This document shows positions 33,356 to 46,620 of a stretch of 64,000 nt of DNA, in pieces (the first letter of the stretch is position 1; the number at the start of each line of letters is the position of its first letter). This DNA is from Balanoglossus misakiensis. Its lineage: Eukaryota > Hemichordata. The stretch spans positions 2,046,001 to 2,110,000 of the forward strand of contig CM082592.2 in NCBI GenBank assembly GCA_040954595.2, in the 5' to 3' direction. Position numbers and translations under genes: made by a program. Below the pieces are notes generated by a model that saw nothing but the letters and a program-made list of their open reading frames with translations, was not told the DNA's origin and ran no database searches.

Positions 33356-36160
33356 TGACACACAGGATTAACACCTGTTCAACTGGACGATATTTTACCG
33401 CAAATGGACAGTAAATACACCAAAGTCGTAACCAATAGCGCGGTTTCCTCAAGATTATCATGAGTTCGAAGTAGGTACAGCGAGATATTTTAGTTCACTG
33501 CAACCTGCAACGTACGACATGGACGCAACCCTCTAGGCTGTATGTATGGTCAAATGTTCGGTATAATAAAATTAATAACACATGTCATGCTCGGGCAATA
33601 TCATGATCTTTGGCCCGCCCTCGGGTTGGTGATCTCTGGCCATAATATTGATGATGCCCGAGTCGCAGGCGAGAGTATCATCAATATTATGGTCAGCGAT
33701 CACCATCCCTCGAGCAGGCTAAAGACCATGATATTGCCCTCGCTAACATGTACGTGTTATTATTTAACTATTACAAGAATATTACGAGAGCCTGTGGTGT
33801 GAACAGAATTGAACGCGCAAAGGGCCATGACCTCGTTTGAACTCTCGCGTTGAGTATTCAAAAACGCAACCAGGGACAGACCACAAAATGAACGAATTCC
33901 CCATAGAATTATTTTCTGTCATAGTTAGTGGACGTAGACTATCGTCAGCCGCTTGTGTCGCTTGTAATATTTCCATGGCAATGTTTCGCGTCTCTGACGT
34001 TCGACCCAGAGGTCGCGCGCGACTTCAGCCCTCTTTGGTTGCCATAGCTGGTGATCATCCTCTGTGTACCTTAGTCTGGTCCCCTGCCCTAATCCCACCG
34101 CTGGCTGCGCTAAACTGTTTCCCTCTTTACCAGAAATATCTCAGATAAAAACACTGATACATGTACTTGTAACTGAATTCAATATGCTATATTTCCTAAC
34201 AATAACATAGGCCATTACATTTACAATTGGTGTTTGCACAACAAATTGTGGCCACCCGCGGCAGTACTAAGAATTTTGTAACGCGGAAGTAGAATATTTG
34301 CCGAGATCCAAAAAAAAAAAATTTTCCAAATCAGCCAAAGTAGAAGCGGCGATTCCGATGAACAATTTATTTTTTTCTTCCTGGCCTTCTATCAGTATTT
34401 TTAATCAACAAATATGAGCAGTACATCATTTGTACAGATGTAGCACTGACGTTGATGGGAACGAACAATTATTACAAATAAGCATACATGTACATGTATG
34501 TGCTGTTTTGAAATCCCGCCCAACCCAATTTTGTATCTGTCCGCCCAAGCTTTTCGACCTGAAAATGCGTAATTACAAAATATGAATCAGCCAAAATGCG
34601 AAAAAAATCGTTTGTCTATGCATTACAAGAAGGTTTGTTTCAGGGGAGACCAAAACAGCTGTGTTACCATCCTAATAATAAATGGCTTCGGCGAATTCTG
34701 GAGCTGACGCTGGGGTTGGCATTTTGTAATGCAGTATTTAAAGTGATTAAAGTTTTCCTTTCTTGAGGGTAGGTTTCATTGCAAAGATGTCAAGTATTAA
34801 ATTGAATGCCGTTCGGATTCAGTACATTGTATCGATAGATGGAAGTAGAACCAATTATTCTATTCCTTTACTGGTAAATAAAATGTATAGCCAGATGCAG
34901 ACCTTTTGAATAACAGTTTAATTTAGCGCCGCCAATTTTGAAAATAAGCGGATTGTCTATGTAAGCCCCTGTCCCCACCCTTTTTGGTAAAGCACGTCCC
35001 GAGACTCCGCGAGAGCGATTGCACACCCGGCCCGTCCTAACAAATTATGTACACAGTGTACGAACGGGCTCGTCCCGGTCAGCTGAGCACAGAGACACTG
35101 AAATTGGTCAGCGTTCAGTTCTGGCAAAAATGACTTCAAACACCCGAGACAGCTGATCATAACTGCATTCATTCGCCTATTTGAACGTTCAGCTGCATGA
35201 ACCACATCAAGCGTCTTGTCAGCGGATCGGAAAAAAAAAAAACAGAAATAATTATGATATTCTCCTGGTGAAAATGCAGAAGTGGTATGTCGATCGTGAC
35301 TGCAGTTCACGTTCACGACAATTAAACAAAGTATTTTCTTCTGTGTTCGTTGAGGGCGTCACGGTGAAGCTAAGTCTGTTATATCATGGCGTGATCATAT
35401 GCTGTGGGATACTTTGTTGTTCCAAGACGCCTATGCGGTGAACGGTTCCACAACAGACTGAATAGACTTTCCTTTGATGCAACCTTTGTATATCCATGTC
35501 ACTTATTCAGCGAAACAAGATACAGGGTGTTGTCGGCATTCTTTTTGAACCCATCCCAGAATAAAGGAGATTTCTGCATTTTAGTGTTTGAGTAAAAGTG
35601 TAAATGTTTGAAAATCTTCCCCTTAAAAATTGCCATCCAAAAAGCTATGTGCATTGGCTTGACTAATATTGACAAGGCATTGGGCGAAATCCATAAATCT
35701 CTATGGTAAAGCTTTCACCTGTAAATGTTTAATATTACAGCACTTTCAACACACTTCAAATCATATATGATACCATTAGGCCTATAGAATGTGAACAAAT
35801 TTCTATGAAATTTTCAGCTATATAAAGTGTTTTTGACTTGGAGGCTTAGAATACCACAGGATCGCTCCCACTGTGCTTTTATTGTGTGTTTTATTGTGTG
35901 TGCTCAAAGATAACATCCCAACACTAATCCTAACCGTTGATTACACCCTAACCCTAACCATTTGATATGCCCTAACATGTCAACAAACAAACGTGACCAT
36001 ATTTGTATGTTTATTATGCCAATCAATAACACCAAACAAACATTTGAATATACCCTAACATTTTATTATGACAATCAATAACAACACACACACACACACA
36101 CACGAGCGTGTGCACACCCCCCCCCACCCACACACACACACACACACCCCCACCCACACA
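33356..36160. other. Non-coding stretch with one foldback element
   Basis: No convincing exon. It contains the foldback at 33585-33750. Another block, 34955-35060, shares CCCTTTTTGGTAA and AGCGATTGCA context with 47455-48130 and serves there as an unoccupied-site reference. Confidence 0.5.
33585..33750. mobile_element. Foldback MITE of about 165 bp
   Basis: GGGCAATATCATGATCTTTG at the left pairs with the inverted sequence ending CATGATATTGCCC at the right, with pairing over most of its length (GATGATGCCC near the centre). Confidence 0.65.
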
Positions 36161-36170
36161 CACACACAAT
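36075..36170. repeat. (CA)n microsatellite with C-runs
   Basis: Three CA tracts separated by C-runs. Confidence 0.9.
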
Positions 36171-36345
36171 AAAAGCATGGAGGTAGCGCCCCTGTGATAA
36201 TACAGCGTGATCAGATCCTGAATGCAGACTGGGGCAAGACAGTTGATAGCTTTGTATAAATTTGCAGTCAAGTCTTTGTCAACTGGCAAGCAATGGAGAC
36301 TACAAAGAACTGGTGACAGATTCTCATTTAGCAAATAACTGTCTC
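36165..36345 (-). mobile_element. LINE 3'-end fragment
   Basis: The minus strand encodes LSPVLCSLHCLPVDKDLTAN and APVCIQDLITLYYHRG, the conserved block after the RT in CR1/L2/Rex-type LINEs (LHWLPV...AP...DLI pattern). Confidence 0.65.
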
Positions 36346-38043
36346 TTGTGATATCAACTAACTCAAGTCCAATATCAATATGTGAAGTGCATGATGGAAA
36401 TGTATGGGGGACTAGATACAGGCAACCGGCAAAACATCATTGTGACATCATTTCGTTTCTGATAAAACGTATAATCGAGCAGTGGTTTTCCACGACAAAA
36501 CGAGCGTCCACTCAATTTCACTTCCATGTTTCCCACAATAAACAAAGTGCAGTTGTGGAATAAAGTCAGTCATCGGACAAAGCTTAGAGTGTTCGCTCTT
36601 CGCGTAGAAACAAGCCCATTTTGTTGGATACTGTGACTATGCCCAAACTTTAAAATAATAACCATGTTGGGACATCCGCATAGAGTAATTACTTGACAGT
36701 GAAATGAAAACCATGGAATATTATCTATATATGACAGATTATGATGTTTCACAGAGCTGTTTTGGAATGTGTAAAGGTGAAATTCGTTCTCGTTCTGACT
36801 TCATACCTGACCCACCCATTAGTCAAATGTTGAGGGTCCTTCCACTCGGACAAGGACGTGACTTTGTGGAAGCTAGCCGACAGTTATCGCCGGGTTGTCG
36901 GATTTGTTGCCGAACCCCAACGGTACAGCTGCGTACCACAGCTAGCTCGGAGCGAGATTTTCGGTACCGAGTTGAGTTACAAATTCGGACTGAGCTGATG
37001 GTTTGGGTTACGCGATCCCATGACTTGTACACGTTCACAGACGCTAAGCTTGTTAAGAAACTATTTTGACAGAATAACGGTCAAACAAATATCACATACA
37101 CACAAATTATTCATTAAATAATCTTATTTAAATAACTCGAAAAATATAAAATGAATAAGTACAACCATTGAAAGATTCTTCTGTCTAACGGTGACCAATT
37201 AAACGACCAACAGAAAATACAACATTCCACCAAAAGATAATAGACTGACAATTAATAGTACTGGGATTTGCATGCAATAATTCTATAGCTAGCGTTAAAG
37301 TTTTCAAGGAACAGTCACGTATTACCTCACAATATTGTCCTGACGAGTTAGAAGAAGAAAAACTCCATGAAATTTCCAGCTCGAGGGTGGCGTAATCGGG
37401 GATCCATAAATAAGGGCAAATTCAAGTTCTCGAAATTCTAGAATAGACCACACAGAATACCCAAAGACCGGATCCAGGACGCCGGGTTCACATGTGATTT
37501 ACTCACGGAACTTCAATGCTCCAAGAACACTACTTTCTTGAAAGACCGCTGGAACATACGACAAGAATCCTTGATGATGGTGACGGGACGACATGTAAGG
37601 TAGTAAAGCACGAGGTCGGATGGAAACTGGTCAATGTGGCCGGAGACAACACGTGGCATAGTAACCTTTTAGAAATAACGGCGAGGCAACGTGGCAATGT
37701 ACGTTTTTTATACGACGGTGTGTTGAACAAAGGAATAAAAGTGAGGTTGACCTGGTCATTGAACCATTGGACACATGGACAACGTAACACGCTAAAAAAG
37801 CAAAACAAAACAGAACACTATTTACTTGATAACAAATCATGGCTTACACTTAGTTTTCTAGTTGCTGAATACGAGAAATGACTTAAAAATCTAAACACAT
37901 GAAGCAAATCTAGCCATATGCGTAACTTTCGGAAAATGTACAGGACGTAAGACAGAAATTGGCACATAAAAGCTTGTGGTCTTCCTGCGCTTGGCGCACA
38001 GTGCGCCCTCACGCGACCGAATCGAATCATGGGAATGGGAACA

Positions 38044-38045
<2 letters not shown>

Positions 38046-38092
<47 letters not shown>
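38046..38092. repeat. (GTT)n microsatellite
   Basis: About 15 GTT units. On the minus strand it reads as a poly-Gln open frame, an artefact. Confidence 0.95.
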
Positions 38093-38094
<2 letters not shown>

Positions 38095-39497
38095 CAATTA
38101 ATTACAAAACAGCTGCAGCATGAATCGCTATGAAATTGATGAGTCGTATGCCCATGGCTGTTAGTATAAATAATTAAAACAAAATGTCGAATCGTTAAAT
38201 TTATTGTGGTACTAAATGGATTTGCATGACATGCCAATTTTGTAAATGTTCATGATGGAACTCGTATGTGTTCTTGGTCAAATTCGCGACGCACAATTCT
38301 CTGGAGGTTTTTTTTACACAGAAGAAATGAACAACACCACGTGTAGAGGGCGCCATGTGTTGGAGAAGCAGTGACTAGTGCGTTCTAGTCAGTTGTTGCC
38401 GTGTTACCGCATGGGGTGTAATCTCAAGCCAGATTCTGAATAACGCATGATTTTCGATTGGCGGTACGTAGCTTTGGTAAACGATGGTTAATAGCAGAAA
38501 TGCTGCATTGTTATGACAACAGACCAGTACAAGGAATACCCCGGAACTGTTTTCTGTTTAATCTAGGTGGGAATAATATGGCAGACGTTTCACATAATAC
38601 CCATCGTTTTATTTCATTGTCACTAGTTTTTGTTATGTTCCATTTCCTAAAACAACATCATTGCGTGTGAAGTTGTAAGAGGAAATTGCTAATTATACAT
38701 TGGATTGTGAAAGTGTTAAACCAAAACGTGCAAGGAGACGCCATTACAAGTGCCTCATCTCACTAGCCATTATAATTAACCATACGAATATCAGGATGGT
38801 AATCCTTGCAATAGTAGTGGTCGCGTTCGTCACATCGTTGGAAAGAGCAGTATTGAACCAGGCTTGAAAATGTCACTTTTCGGCCTGTTGGACCCCAATA
38901 CAAACCGTTGGCAAGGCGGTCCGGACACTTTAATATTAAAAATACAACGCCATATTAAGGTATAGGATGCTATGCAGGAATTGAGATCTCTTTATTAATA
39001 ATGGAACTCAATACGTATTGACTTGTATTTTATAACGCTATTATTCGTCACGTAAACCTACCATGTTTAAAAAAATACAACTTACGTTTTAGGGGAGTTT
39101 TTAAGCATACTAAACGTTAATTGGATTTCTCAAACAATTTAACAGCTTATATCATGTCGATTAATGCAAAGTACACTGTTGTTAACTTCTTGAAGACAGA
39201 GAGGGATGTTAAAGATACGACATACACAAATCGTTTACTTACATCAACTGAACTACATATGACATGTAAGATATCGTCCTCATAAAATTCTAATGTACAT
39301 TCTAAACACTCCTCGCTTCTTTCTTCTTCTAACAAGTGTCCCTGAAATGAAAAATGCTACTCCTTATAGCATTATTTTTAAGTTCATGTTATTTTCGATA
39401 AACGATAACAACATTCAGTTACTAGACAGAGTCAGATGATATCCACACACTCTGATCGAGGCGACCAACAAGCACTCACCGACGGACGGACATACAG

Positions 39498-39649
39498 ACA
39501 AGACAGACAGGCAGAGTGAGAGACAGACAGACAGGCAGGCAGAGTGACAGACAGACAGACAGGCAGAGTGACAGACAGACAGGCAGAGTGACAGAAAGAC
39601 AGACAGACAGGCAGAGTGACAGACAGACAAACAGACAGACAGGCAGAGT

Positions 39650-39687
<38 letters not shown>

Positions 39688-39690
39688 AAC
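39498..39690. repeat. (CAGA)n array with a GGCAGAGTGA higher-order pattern
   Basis: CAGA runs are broken at intervals of 20-36 bp by GGCAGAGTGA, so the array has a second, larger period. Confidence 0.9.
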
Positions 39691-42504
39691 AATGTGACTA
39701 GTTCTCTTTTACTTTGGCTACGCTTAAAGGAAGACACACATACAAACCACAACAGCACGGACATCAGCCTGAATGTATGTGTCGGTCTAGACTCTCTCAC
39801 AACCCCTCTCGCCGTCCGTGCAGGCTTATGGTCTGATTGCATGTGTGCCCGACAGGGGGGGGGGGGGCGACTCATGAACGCTGCCCTCTAGTGGCTACTA
39901 AATTGACCAACCAGAGTGCGGCATTCTGGCTCACTCATATGCGCGTCTTGTCGACAGTAAAGGCTCGAAAAACCCCGTTTTTTGAACAGAATGTGATCAT
40001 CGAAATAAATCACGATCACAAATTTAGAAAGTTGCATTATGTGTGGAACACCAGACATTTTTTCCCGTATGATACTACAACCGATCATTTTCACACTTTG
40101 TCGGCCGATAAACGTAGTGCCAATGTAGGCTGATAAACACCAGTGCCGAAAGGCGGTTTTCAAACTACCGATCATTTCAAACTCTATCGATCTTTTTCAT
40201 AATAAGCCAAAGAGCGTACATGTAGTGCAGTAGCGTACCGAAAAGCCGTTTTCAAACTACCGATCTCTTTCATAATAAGCCGATAAGACGTGACCGACAC
40301 ACGATGGAGCTCCGTTTGAGCCAGACAATAGTCCCGGACACCAATACGACAAGTAGACAATTGAAAATCACCAAGAAAATATGTTTTTGTAAAAGTTAAA
40401 GTAAGGCTTCGAGGTATGAAAAGCGATATCACATCAACACGTCACGAAAATTCGACGGTCTGGAGGTAACTTCTTTCGCTTCGGTTCGGCCCAGCTATAC
40501 TGGAAACACCAGGTGCAGGAGCAGAAGAGAAATGTCTTTGACAGACACGCCATGTTTAGTTGAAGAGTTGCACCCTTGTCTTTGATCTGCCATACTCATT
40601 TGAAGGCATAATCTTGTGTCTTTCAAAAGAGCAGTAAATTATGGCAGACAGTTTGCTTAGACTTTGATATTGTGTTACCCTGTACTGCTTGTTACTTCCA
40701 CTGGACATTTCCCACAATTCAGTCTGACAATGGTTAAGGTTAGGGATGGGGTTTGTTTTCTGACATTTCTGAATTCCACTATGGAATTGTTGTAGCATGA
40801 GCATTATGTATTTCATGAAACCTGTCCTTTCAAACACTCTGTATAATCAGAACACATCTCAATTAAGGACAGATATTTCAAGACAAAAGTTACAATTTGA
40901 ATAGAATAATACCTGTGTATTACCAACACCTCTCTATTAAGGACATATTTTGTCCTGAAGGTGTCCTTAATTGACATGTTTCACTTTATGTTCAGGTTAG
41001 AAGCATCCATTTATTAGCCAACACATCTGTGACCTACAACAAATGCATGCTATGTCTTGTACTCACAGCCCCTCAGGGTAAAAAATAATAATTATGATCA
41101 GGCAAAATGTATTCTTTATTGGAGCAAAAATAGCCACATTGTTGTTCAAAATAGAAACTTAATTGATATCACTCTAATTTTGTGATGCTGGTATTTCAGT
41201 GTACTGAATGTTGAATCATTCCAAAATCTTTGACCATGAAAACTATTAAAACACATGGAGACTAATATTTGGCTGGTACAGTTTGTGTAATGGGCACATA
41301 TCTGTATGTAAGTTGGGTAATTAATGTTTGTGTCAGTCAGTGTCCCTGTACCTGATTGACACAAGTCAAATTTGTGATGTCATCACTTGCATGTCGGGTG
41401 ACAGTGTCTCCCCAAATCTAAATGCAAAACTGAGTGAATGTTAAAAACAATAGGGTGTTGTCATTTAGCGACAGACTTAGAAATGGCTCTTTTGGATTGG
41501 ATATGGTTTTGGGGTCTGTTTGTTGGAAATGATTGATAATAAATTCATTGGAAGTAATTAATATACCTTCATAGACTAGAAGACCTAATCAATATACCAT
41601 GTATGTACTGTTTCATATTTTGCGTTGATATTGTATACTGGTACGTTTCTACTTCTAGAGTTAGTATTGAAGTATACAAATATTTTATCTTGTGAGAAGG
41701 TTTTATGTCAATAAAATATCCAGAACCTTTTATTCTCACCTGTGCAATTTACAGTAAGAAATACGAAATATAGAAGCCAATTATGGTGTAAGTGACGGGA
41801 GGGGGAATTCCTCCTAAACCATAGCAAAAATTTGCGACAAACAGCAAGTGGGCGTTGTTTGGGAGACGCAATAATGGTCTCGTCTTCCTCCTGAGGAAAG
41901 ATACCAAATTTTCAAGTGTAATTTTATTACAGGACCATTTTGTGTGCAGTGAACTGAATAAGTCTGTTGTGATTTTTTTTTCAATGTCGCCACCAACGGC
42001 GGGTATGACAAATAACTAATTAATTTACATATATTGAAAACGCGTTTACATAACCAGACTAAGTAAGAAATAAAGTAAAAAATAGATAGCTGGGTTAATC
42101 CTGTGATTTGTACCAAATATCACACTGCAGAAAAAAATCAAGGCATTAATTATGGTTATACATAATCTTTTCTTGGCTTTCAGGTTGATACCTTCGGGGA
42201 AGCAGATAATTTATTCTCAATGCAAAAACCTTCCAGTTGTACGCCTTTCTTTTGTACGCCTGTTTTTGTGGATTAGCAAAGCAGATTAAGTCGGCTCGCA
42301 TATGTATGTGTGTAACAGCATTTTGATAGTGATTAGTGAAGAAAATCATGTACAATTAACATTTGAGCGACACACAGTCAGAGTTCAGTTTCATTTGCTT
42401 TTTATTCATTACTATTCATGGAAAGTAGCTACTAGTATTGGAGGTTGATTTTACTCCAATAATATTTATAGTATTGGAGGGAATCATTTCAGTAATATCC
42501 ATTC

Positions 42505-43150
42505 TCAGTCGTGGCAGCATATGGCAACAGCATAAATGTAATTGCCGTTTCCTCCATTGACCGCTATACATTCATCAGCAGCTGGAAAATAATTAAATAA
42601 CAATAATAAACTTTACACCCTGGGAAAGATAGAAATTGGAACAACACAACCTTATCGAAATATGTAACTGCGGTTTGTGTTAGCTTATGATTCAATGACA
42701 AACCCTGTAATGTACTGAACACGAAATCTATGAATATCTGGAATGTCTGAAATATTGGGAATTCACAAATATGAACTTTTCTTGTTTACATAGGGGCTTT
42801 GTGATTCTATTAAACGTCAAATTCCCAAACTTCCTTGGAAAACGCTCCTGTATTTTAAGTTGACATTTGCCTACCAGAAGGAAAAGAAAAAGTGCGAAAA
42901 ATGAAAAAAAGTGAAGAAAAATGGCGATGGTATTGGGACTGGTTCCCTATAGCATTATCAATATTTTTACCTGAAATATAGGCACCGTCGTTCACAATGT
43001 GAAAAGCGTACGAATTGCATCCTGTGAGAGTCCAACCGTGGTCACATGACACACGTGCGATGCTACCACCTCCACCATGACCTCTCGTACTCCATTTTGC
43101 TTTGCAGTGTAACCCAGGAGCACTACAGTAAACAGTATGTGCCCATACTC
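42505..43150 (-). CDS. PCSK9 C-terminal-like cysteine-rich module, last two exons
   Basis: Exons 42971-43150 and 42505-42581 join in phase 1 (donor GTAAAA, acceptor TTCCAG) and end in TGA. The product reads YCSAPGLHCKAKWSTRG, SIARVSCDHGWTLTGCNSYA, then ADECIAVNGGNGN and YAVAICCHD. The APGL-x-CK, V-x-C-x-x-GWTLTGC, GAY and AVAICC pattern with six Cys matches the third module of the PCSK9 C-terminal domain. In PCSK9 that domain helps route the LDL receptor for degradation; here no protease domain is visible, so the role is unknown. It is probably secreted. Upstream exons must lie right of 43150. Confidence 0.65.
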
Positions 43151-44054
43151 CTGATTAAATGAGTAGAAATATTTCAACACAACTATGAAATTATTCGAAT
43201 TGAACTAATTGTGGGTGGTTTATACATGTTGGAGGATTTTTATTCTCGTCGCCAGCAATCAACATAGTTCCATCCTACGGTATAAGCCAGTGCCACGCCC
43301 CCCTTGGTTACTGTTGCTACGCCCCACAAGCTTTGAGCTTGTGGGACATTGACCTCCACAACGTAAATAAACATGGCGGGGAAACTAGATTCGTTCAGGG
43401 ATAGTCTGCGCAACGTTCCTTGCGACAGTTCTGTATGCTACCTACCAGAGTTAAAAAACATATCCAAGAAGTCACAGGAAAAGGGTCTAATTATATATAT
43501 AATTCCCCCGTATTTCGAACGAGTGTGCCTGCGTCGCGGACGAGTGATTCCTTGTATAGCGGCCATATCCCCCCGAGCCGCAGGCCAGGAGGGATACAGC
43601 TATACGGGAAATCACGAGTTCGCGACGCAAACACAAAAGTGAGGAATACGGGGGAAATATATGTTTATCACATACATAGACCAAGTTTCCATGAAATTGA
43701 ATTCATCGTGAATTTAAAACATTTCAGCAAAAAATAGCACTATTTTAAAATGATCGACAGGTCATGTTATGAGGTCGGGGTCACAGGCAAACGAACATTA
43801 AACTGCGATCAGCTGTGGCAATGGCTGCAGTTATAACTGTAGCAGCACCAACCAATTTATTTAGGCGGACACGTTCTTGACTGATGTGGCATATCTCTTT
43901 AATGTGGCTCTCTATCGTTACATACAGACACCCGTATATACTGTTAATATAGACCAACACCGTAAGATCTGGTGAACATAAAAATCGCATCAAGGACACG
44001 GCGGTCCCATTGTGGGATTACACAAGAAAAAGTCTACACCGGAGTACATGGCCA

Positions 44055-44280
44055 TATGGCATATACAGACAGACAAACACACACACACATAGCGAGAGAT
44101 CAATGGGCAAACACTGACTGACCCATAAGCTGCCAATGGCATATGTACTGTACATACACTAAATATAACAGCTGGCCTCTTTAAAACTTAGCCAGTTATG
44201 TAATCATTCAGGAATTTGCTGTGTAAATCAATCACACAGGGAACTTTCTGCCTAATTAAAACAACTCAATAAAGTAAATA
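44055..44280. repeat. Dispersed repeat shared with 53085-53282
   Basis: GAGATCAATGGGCAAACACT and about 180 bp around it are nearly identical in the two places. Both start with a CAGACAGA/CACA tract. This copy is longer by about 50 bp at its right. Confidence 0.85.
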
Positions 44281-44492
44281 CACACAACTTTGCAAAGCAA
44301 TCTGACCAGTAATTCTTGAGTTACTGAGTTTAGACCAAATTCACATTTTTCCAGCTAATTTGCATATTTTGGCGATGACACCTTCATTTGAACAAACTCC
44401 CATCTACAGCCCAGCCTGCATCTGCACACCAAATATCAAGGTGATACACGCAACGGTTTTCAAGTTTTTGATGTGGACGGACACACAGACAT

Positions 44493-44532
44493 ACATCCAT
44501 CCATCCATCCATACATACATACATACATACAG
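44493..44532. repeat. (CATC)n-(CATA)n microsatellite
   Basis: ACATCCATCCATCCATCC followed by CATACATACATA units. Confidence 0.9.
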
Positions 44533-44874
44533 ACGCAACCGATCCCATATGGTCCCATGGTATATACCAATGGGACCTAAAAACAAGCAAAACTGCAAAA
44601 CGTCAGCAAACAGAACTGATGTATGAACGCGAAATATAGTTCAAGGCATACAGCCAACGACTGTTCATAATGTCCTTTCACTGCGATGGCGCTCAAAGCG
44701 CAACAAACAAACATATGTCCGTGTATAGGCTGAACATCACTCGATTGCGCAATGCTCTCCGCATCATGACATAAACGATGGAATAAAAACTCTTTATTAT
44801 ACACCTACTGCTGTAACCTATGGAGTTCCGTAATTCAATAATTCGCGGTATCACCGTACAATAATTATTCAAAT

Positions 44875-44923
44875 GAGGACGCGGAGTCCCATAACCCACA
44901 GGGTTATGGGACTCCGCGTCCTC
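44875..44923. repeat. Perfect 23-bp-arm hairpin with 3-nt loop
   Basis: GAGGACGCGGAGTCCCATAA with the next CCC, then ACA, then its exact inverse to 44923. Very stable, GC-rich against an AT-rich background. Confidence 0.9.
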
Positions 44924-45696
44924 GGACTGGTGATCAATGTAAACAATGATGATATTAACCCTACTCTGACGAAAATTTATATAAAAAGTACACAGCCGTT
45001 ATTAAACAAAATTATTGGTGACCCAAGATGCGAAATAAGTCAAAATCAACGCTGAAATTTCAGTCGAAGGAATCTGTGAACGAACAGGCGAGCGCATTCA
45101 TTTCAAGTTCCAGAACGAGCTCAGCGCAAGCAGCGTAGAACGTCGCGCGCGAGACAGGCAGTTCGAAACTAGCATCACCTGATGCGCGAGGTGAAGGCGC
45201 GTTCGATATGCAAATTACATCATGGCGGCGTCTGAAAACTAGAAAGTCCGATAGCGGCCTATTTATTCTTTATCGTTCATCAAGGACGTCCGGAAATTTG
45301 TGAAACACTTTAGCAATAAAGTCATTGTTAAATATTTATATTGAAGGCGTGTCAGTTTAAAATCTAAGCGCAAATTTTATCCACCAGCTGAGACACCTCT
45401 CTCTCTGCGTTTTTGGCTTCGGAAACGGAAGAAAATACATGTATATACTCGATGTGGGGTCAAGGTACCTTTTATCCGATTTACACGTCCCCCAGGCGCA
45501 TCTCTTCACCATTCTGGCCGATATTTAAAGCCAATTAATTCCCAAAACTGAAAATAAAACTTCCAGTCTGTCTATTATGGCAAGCCAAACGTTGCAATAT
45601 TCTTGACAAACTATTTTCTTGTTGTATAATTTTATTTTTATTCTTCAATTTCACGTTTGCTTTGGTCAAATCTATATTTGTGTTCTTCAAATCTAT

Positions 45697-46111
45697 ATCG
45701 GCTTTGTTGAGTTGCGAAAGACTGGTCATTTTAATAAATCTCTCCAGCGTAGAATACAAAATCAAAGTAGAAACATAGGATAAAAATACCAATTATCGCC
45801 GCGCCAACAGTTAGAGTCAAGAAACAAATACGACGGATTATTTAGGCTATATGTACTTCAAAATATACATGATTTTTCGAGTTAAATCTGTAGATTTCTA
45901 CTCATAAAATCACATGTATAACAATGGCATTAGACTGAAAGATTAAGTCTTGTGCGGGCGCTCCAGCGCACTGCCTTCGACCCTTTACTGAAGACTCTTT
46001 GACAGTGTGTCAGAGCGCCCGCACACGACTGTATCTTTCAGTCTACGATGGCATTGGTACCTGTTATTATTGGTGGTTCCGTTTCCATAGATAAATTGAC
46101 AAAAACGCATG
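45697..46111. repeat. 415-bp direct duplication, copy 1
   Basis: Matches 56177-56591 over the same length with only a few substitutions. It includes the last 51 bp of an FN3-like exon, its donor, and a MITE. The right limit falls inside the exon. Confidence 0.9.
45931..46045. mobile_element. 115-bp MITE/hairpin
   Basis: Termini TAGACTGAAAGA and TCTTTCAGTCTA, with an inner pair TGTGCGGGCGCT / AGCGCCCGCACA. ATGGCAT occurs just left and 2 bp right of it. Also present at 56411-56525 within the duplication. Confidence 0.65.
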
Positions 46112-46620
46112 CGCTATAAATGTCTACGTAGTTGACGGCTCTGACAAGTATTTCGTTGGTCTCGTAGGAATTCAGGTGAAAGCCATGGACCAGGGCAAAC
46201 GTTTCTCCACCTTCAGCAACGTCGGTCCAATCAAACACTTTACCTTCCTTCCTGTGCATAATATACACTGGAATAAGTGAAAACAAAGAACAATGAACAG
46301 GGTTAATTATGAATGGTCCTGAGTGGTCTCACAGTAAAAACCAATTCCCCTAAAATCAAGAATTACCTGGTAATGCGATAGGCCGGCAATATCCTGAAAT
46401 CCTCGCCAAGAAAAATTCACTGAATTTGTTATTGACTGGTGATCTTCTCTTGTTGGATAGTGAGTTTCTGATGATGTTATTAGTTCTACGATAGCATTAT
46501 CAGCATCCGGGGCATCGGTTACTAAGGTAACGCCATCGGTCATGATCACACTTGACAATCCTATGTAATTGTGACAACGGATTGTAGAGAACAGTTTTTG
46601 TCCATGTCCAACTTGACCAG
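46061..46620 (-). CDS. FN3-like ectodomain exons (two) of a multi-module protein
   Basis: Exon 46367-46620 reads GHGQKLFSTIRCHNYIGLSS, DGVTLVTDAPDADNA, VNFSWRGFQDIAGLSHYQ and ends at a donor GTAATT. Exon 46061 to about 46285 continues FDWTDVAEGGETFALVHGFH, EILVRAVNYVDIYSA, NLSMETEPPII and ends at a donor GTACCA. This is the pattern of FN3-related repeats common in invertebrate deuterostome surface proteins (a G-x-x-Y-V-x-V-x-A-x-N strand, SDG...D.TPP linker, W-x-x-F-x-D-x-x-S-G-x-x-x-Y). Likely extracellular, perhaps adhesion or recognition. The acceptor of the first exon is not seen, since a repeat borders it at 46621. Confidence 0.6.

Larger units (their letters stand above)
36346..42500. 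other. Long stretch without a recognised gene
   Basis: An open segment at 37516-37881 (122 codons, with a Cys in DDGDGTTCKVVKHEV) has no certain family; a lectin-like beta domain is only a thought. Microsatellites lie at 38047 and 39500. A roughly 95-bp imperfect direct repeat lies at 40140-40290 (word TTTTCAAACTACCGATC). The rest shows no domain that I recognise. Confidence 0.45.
43151..45690. other. Stretch without recognised exons
   Basis: Contains a dispersed repeat, a CATC/CATA microsatellite and a perfect hairpin, listed separately. I cannot place the upstream exons of the PCSK9-like gene here. Confidence 0.45.

Noticed and set aside
35930-35960. Interstitial telomere-like CCCTAA repeats
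   Set aside because: Only two adjacent CCCTAA units with scattered relatives; too short to claim.
39432-39875. Cys/Leu/Ser-rich repeat protein
   Set aside because: Translation of the CAGA microsatellite.
45730-45835. Possible C-terminal transmembrane exon for the FN3-like gene (hydrophobic GAAIIGIFILCFYF on the minus strand)
   Set aside because: An in-frame TAA lies just upstream and no AG acceptor occurs between it and the hydrophobic stretch, so it cannot be spliced in canonically.
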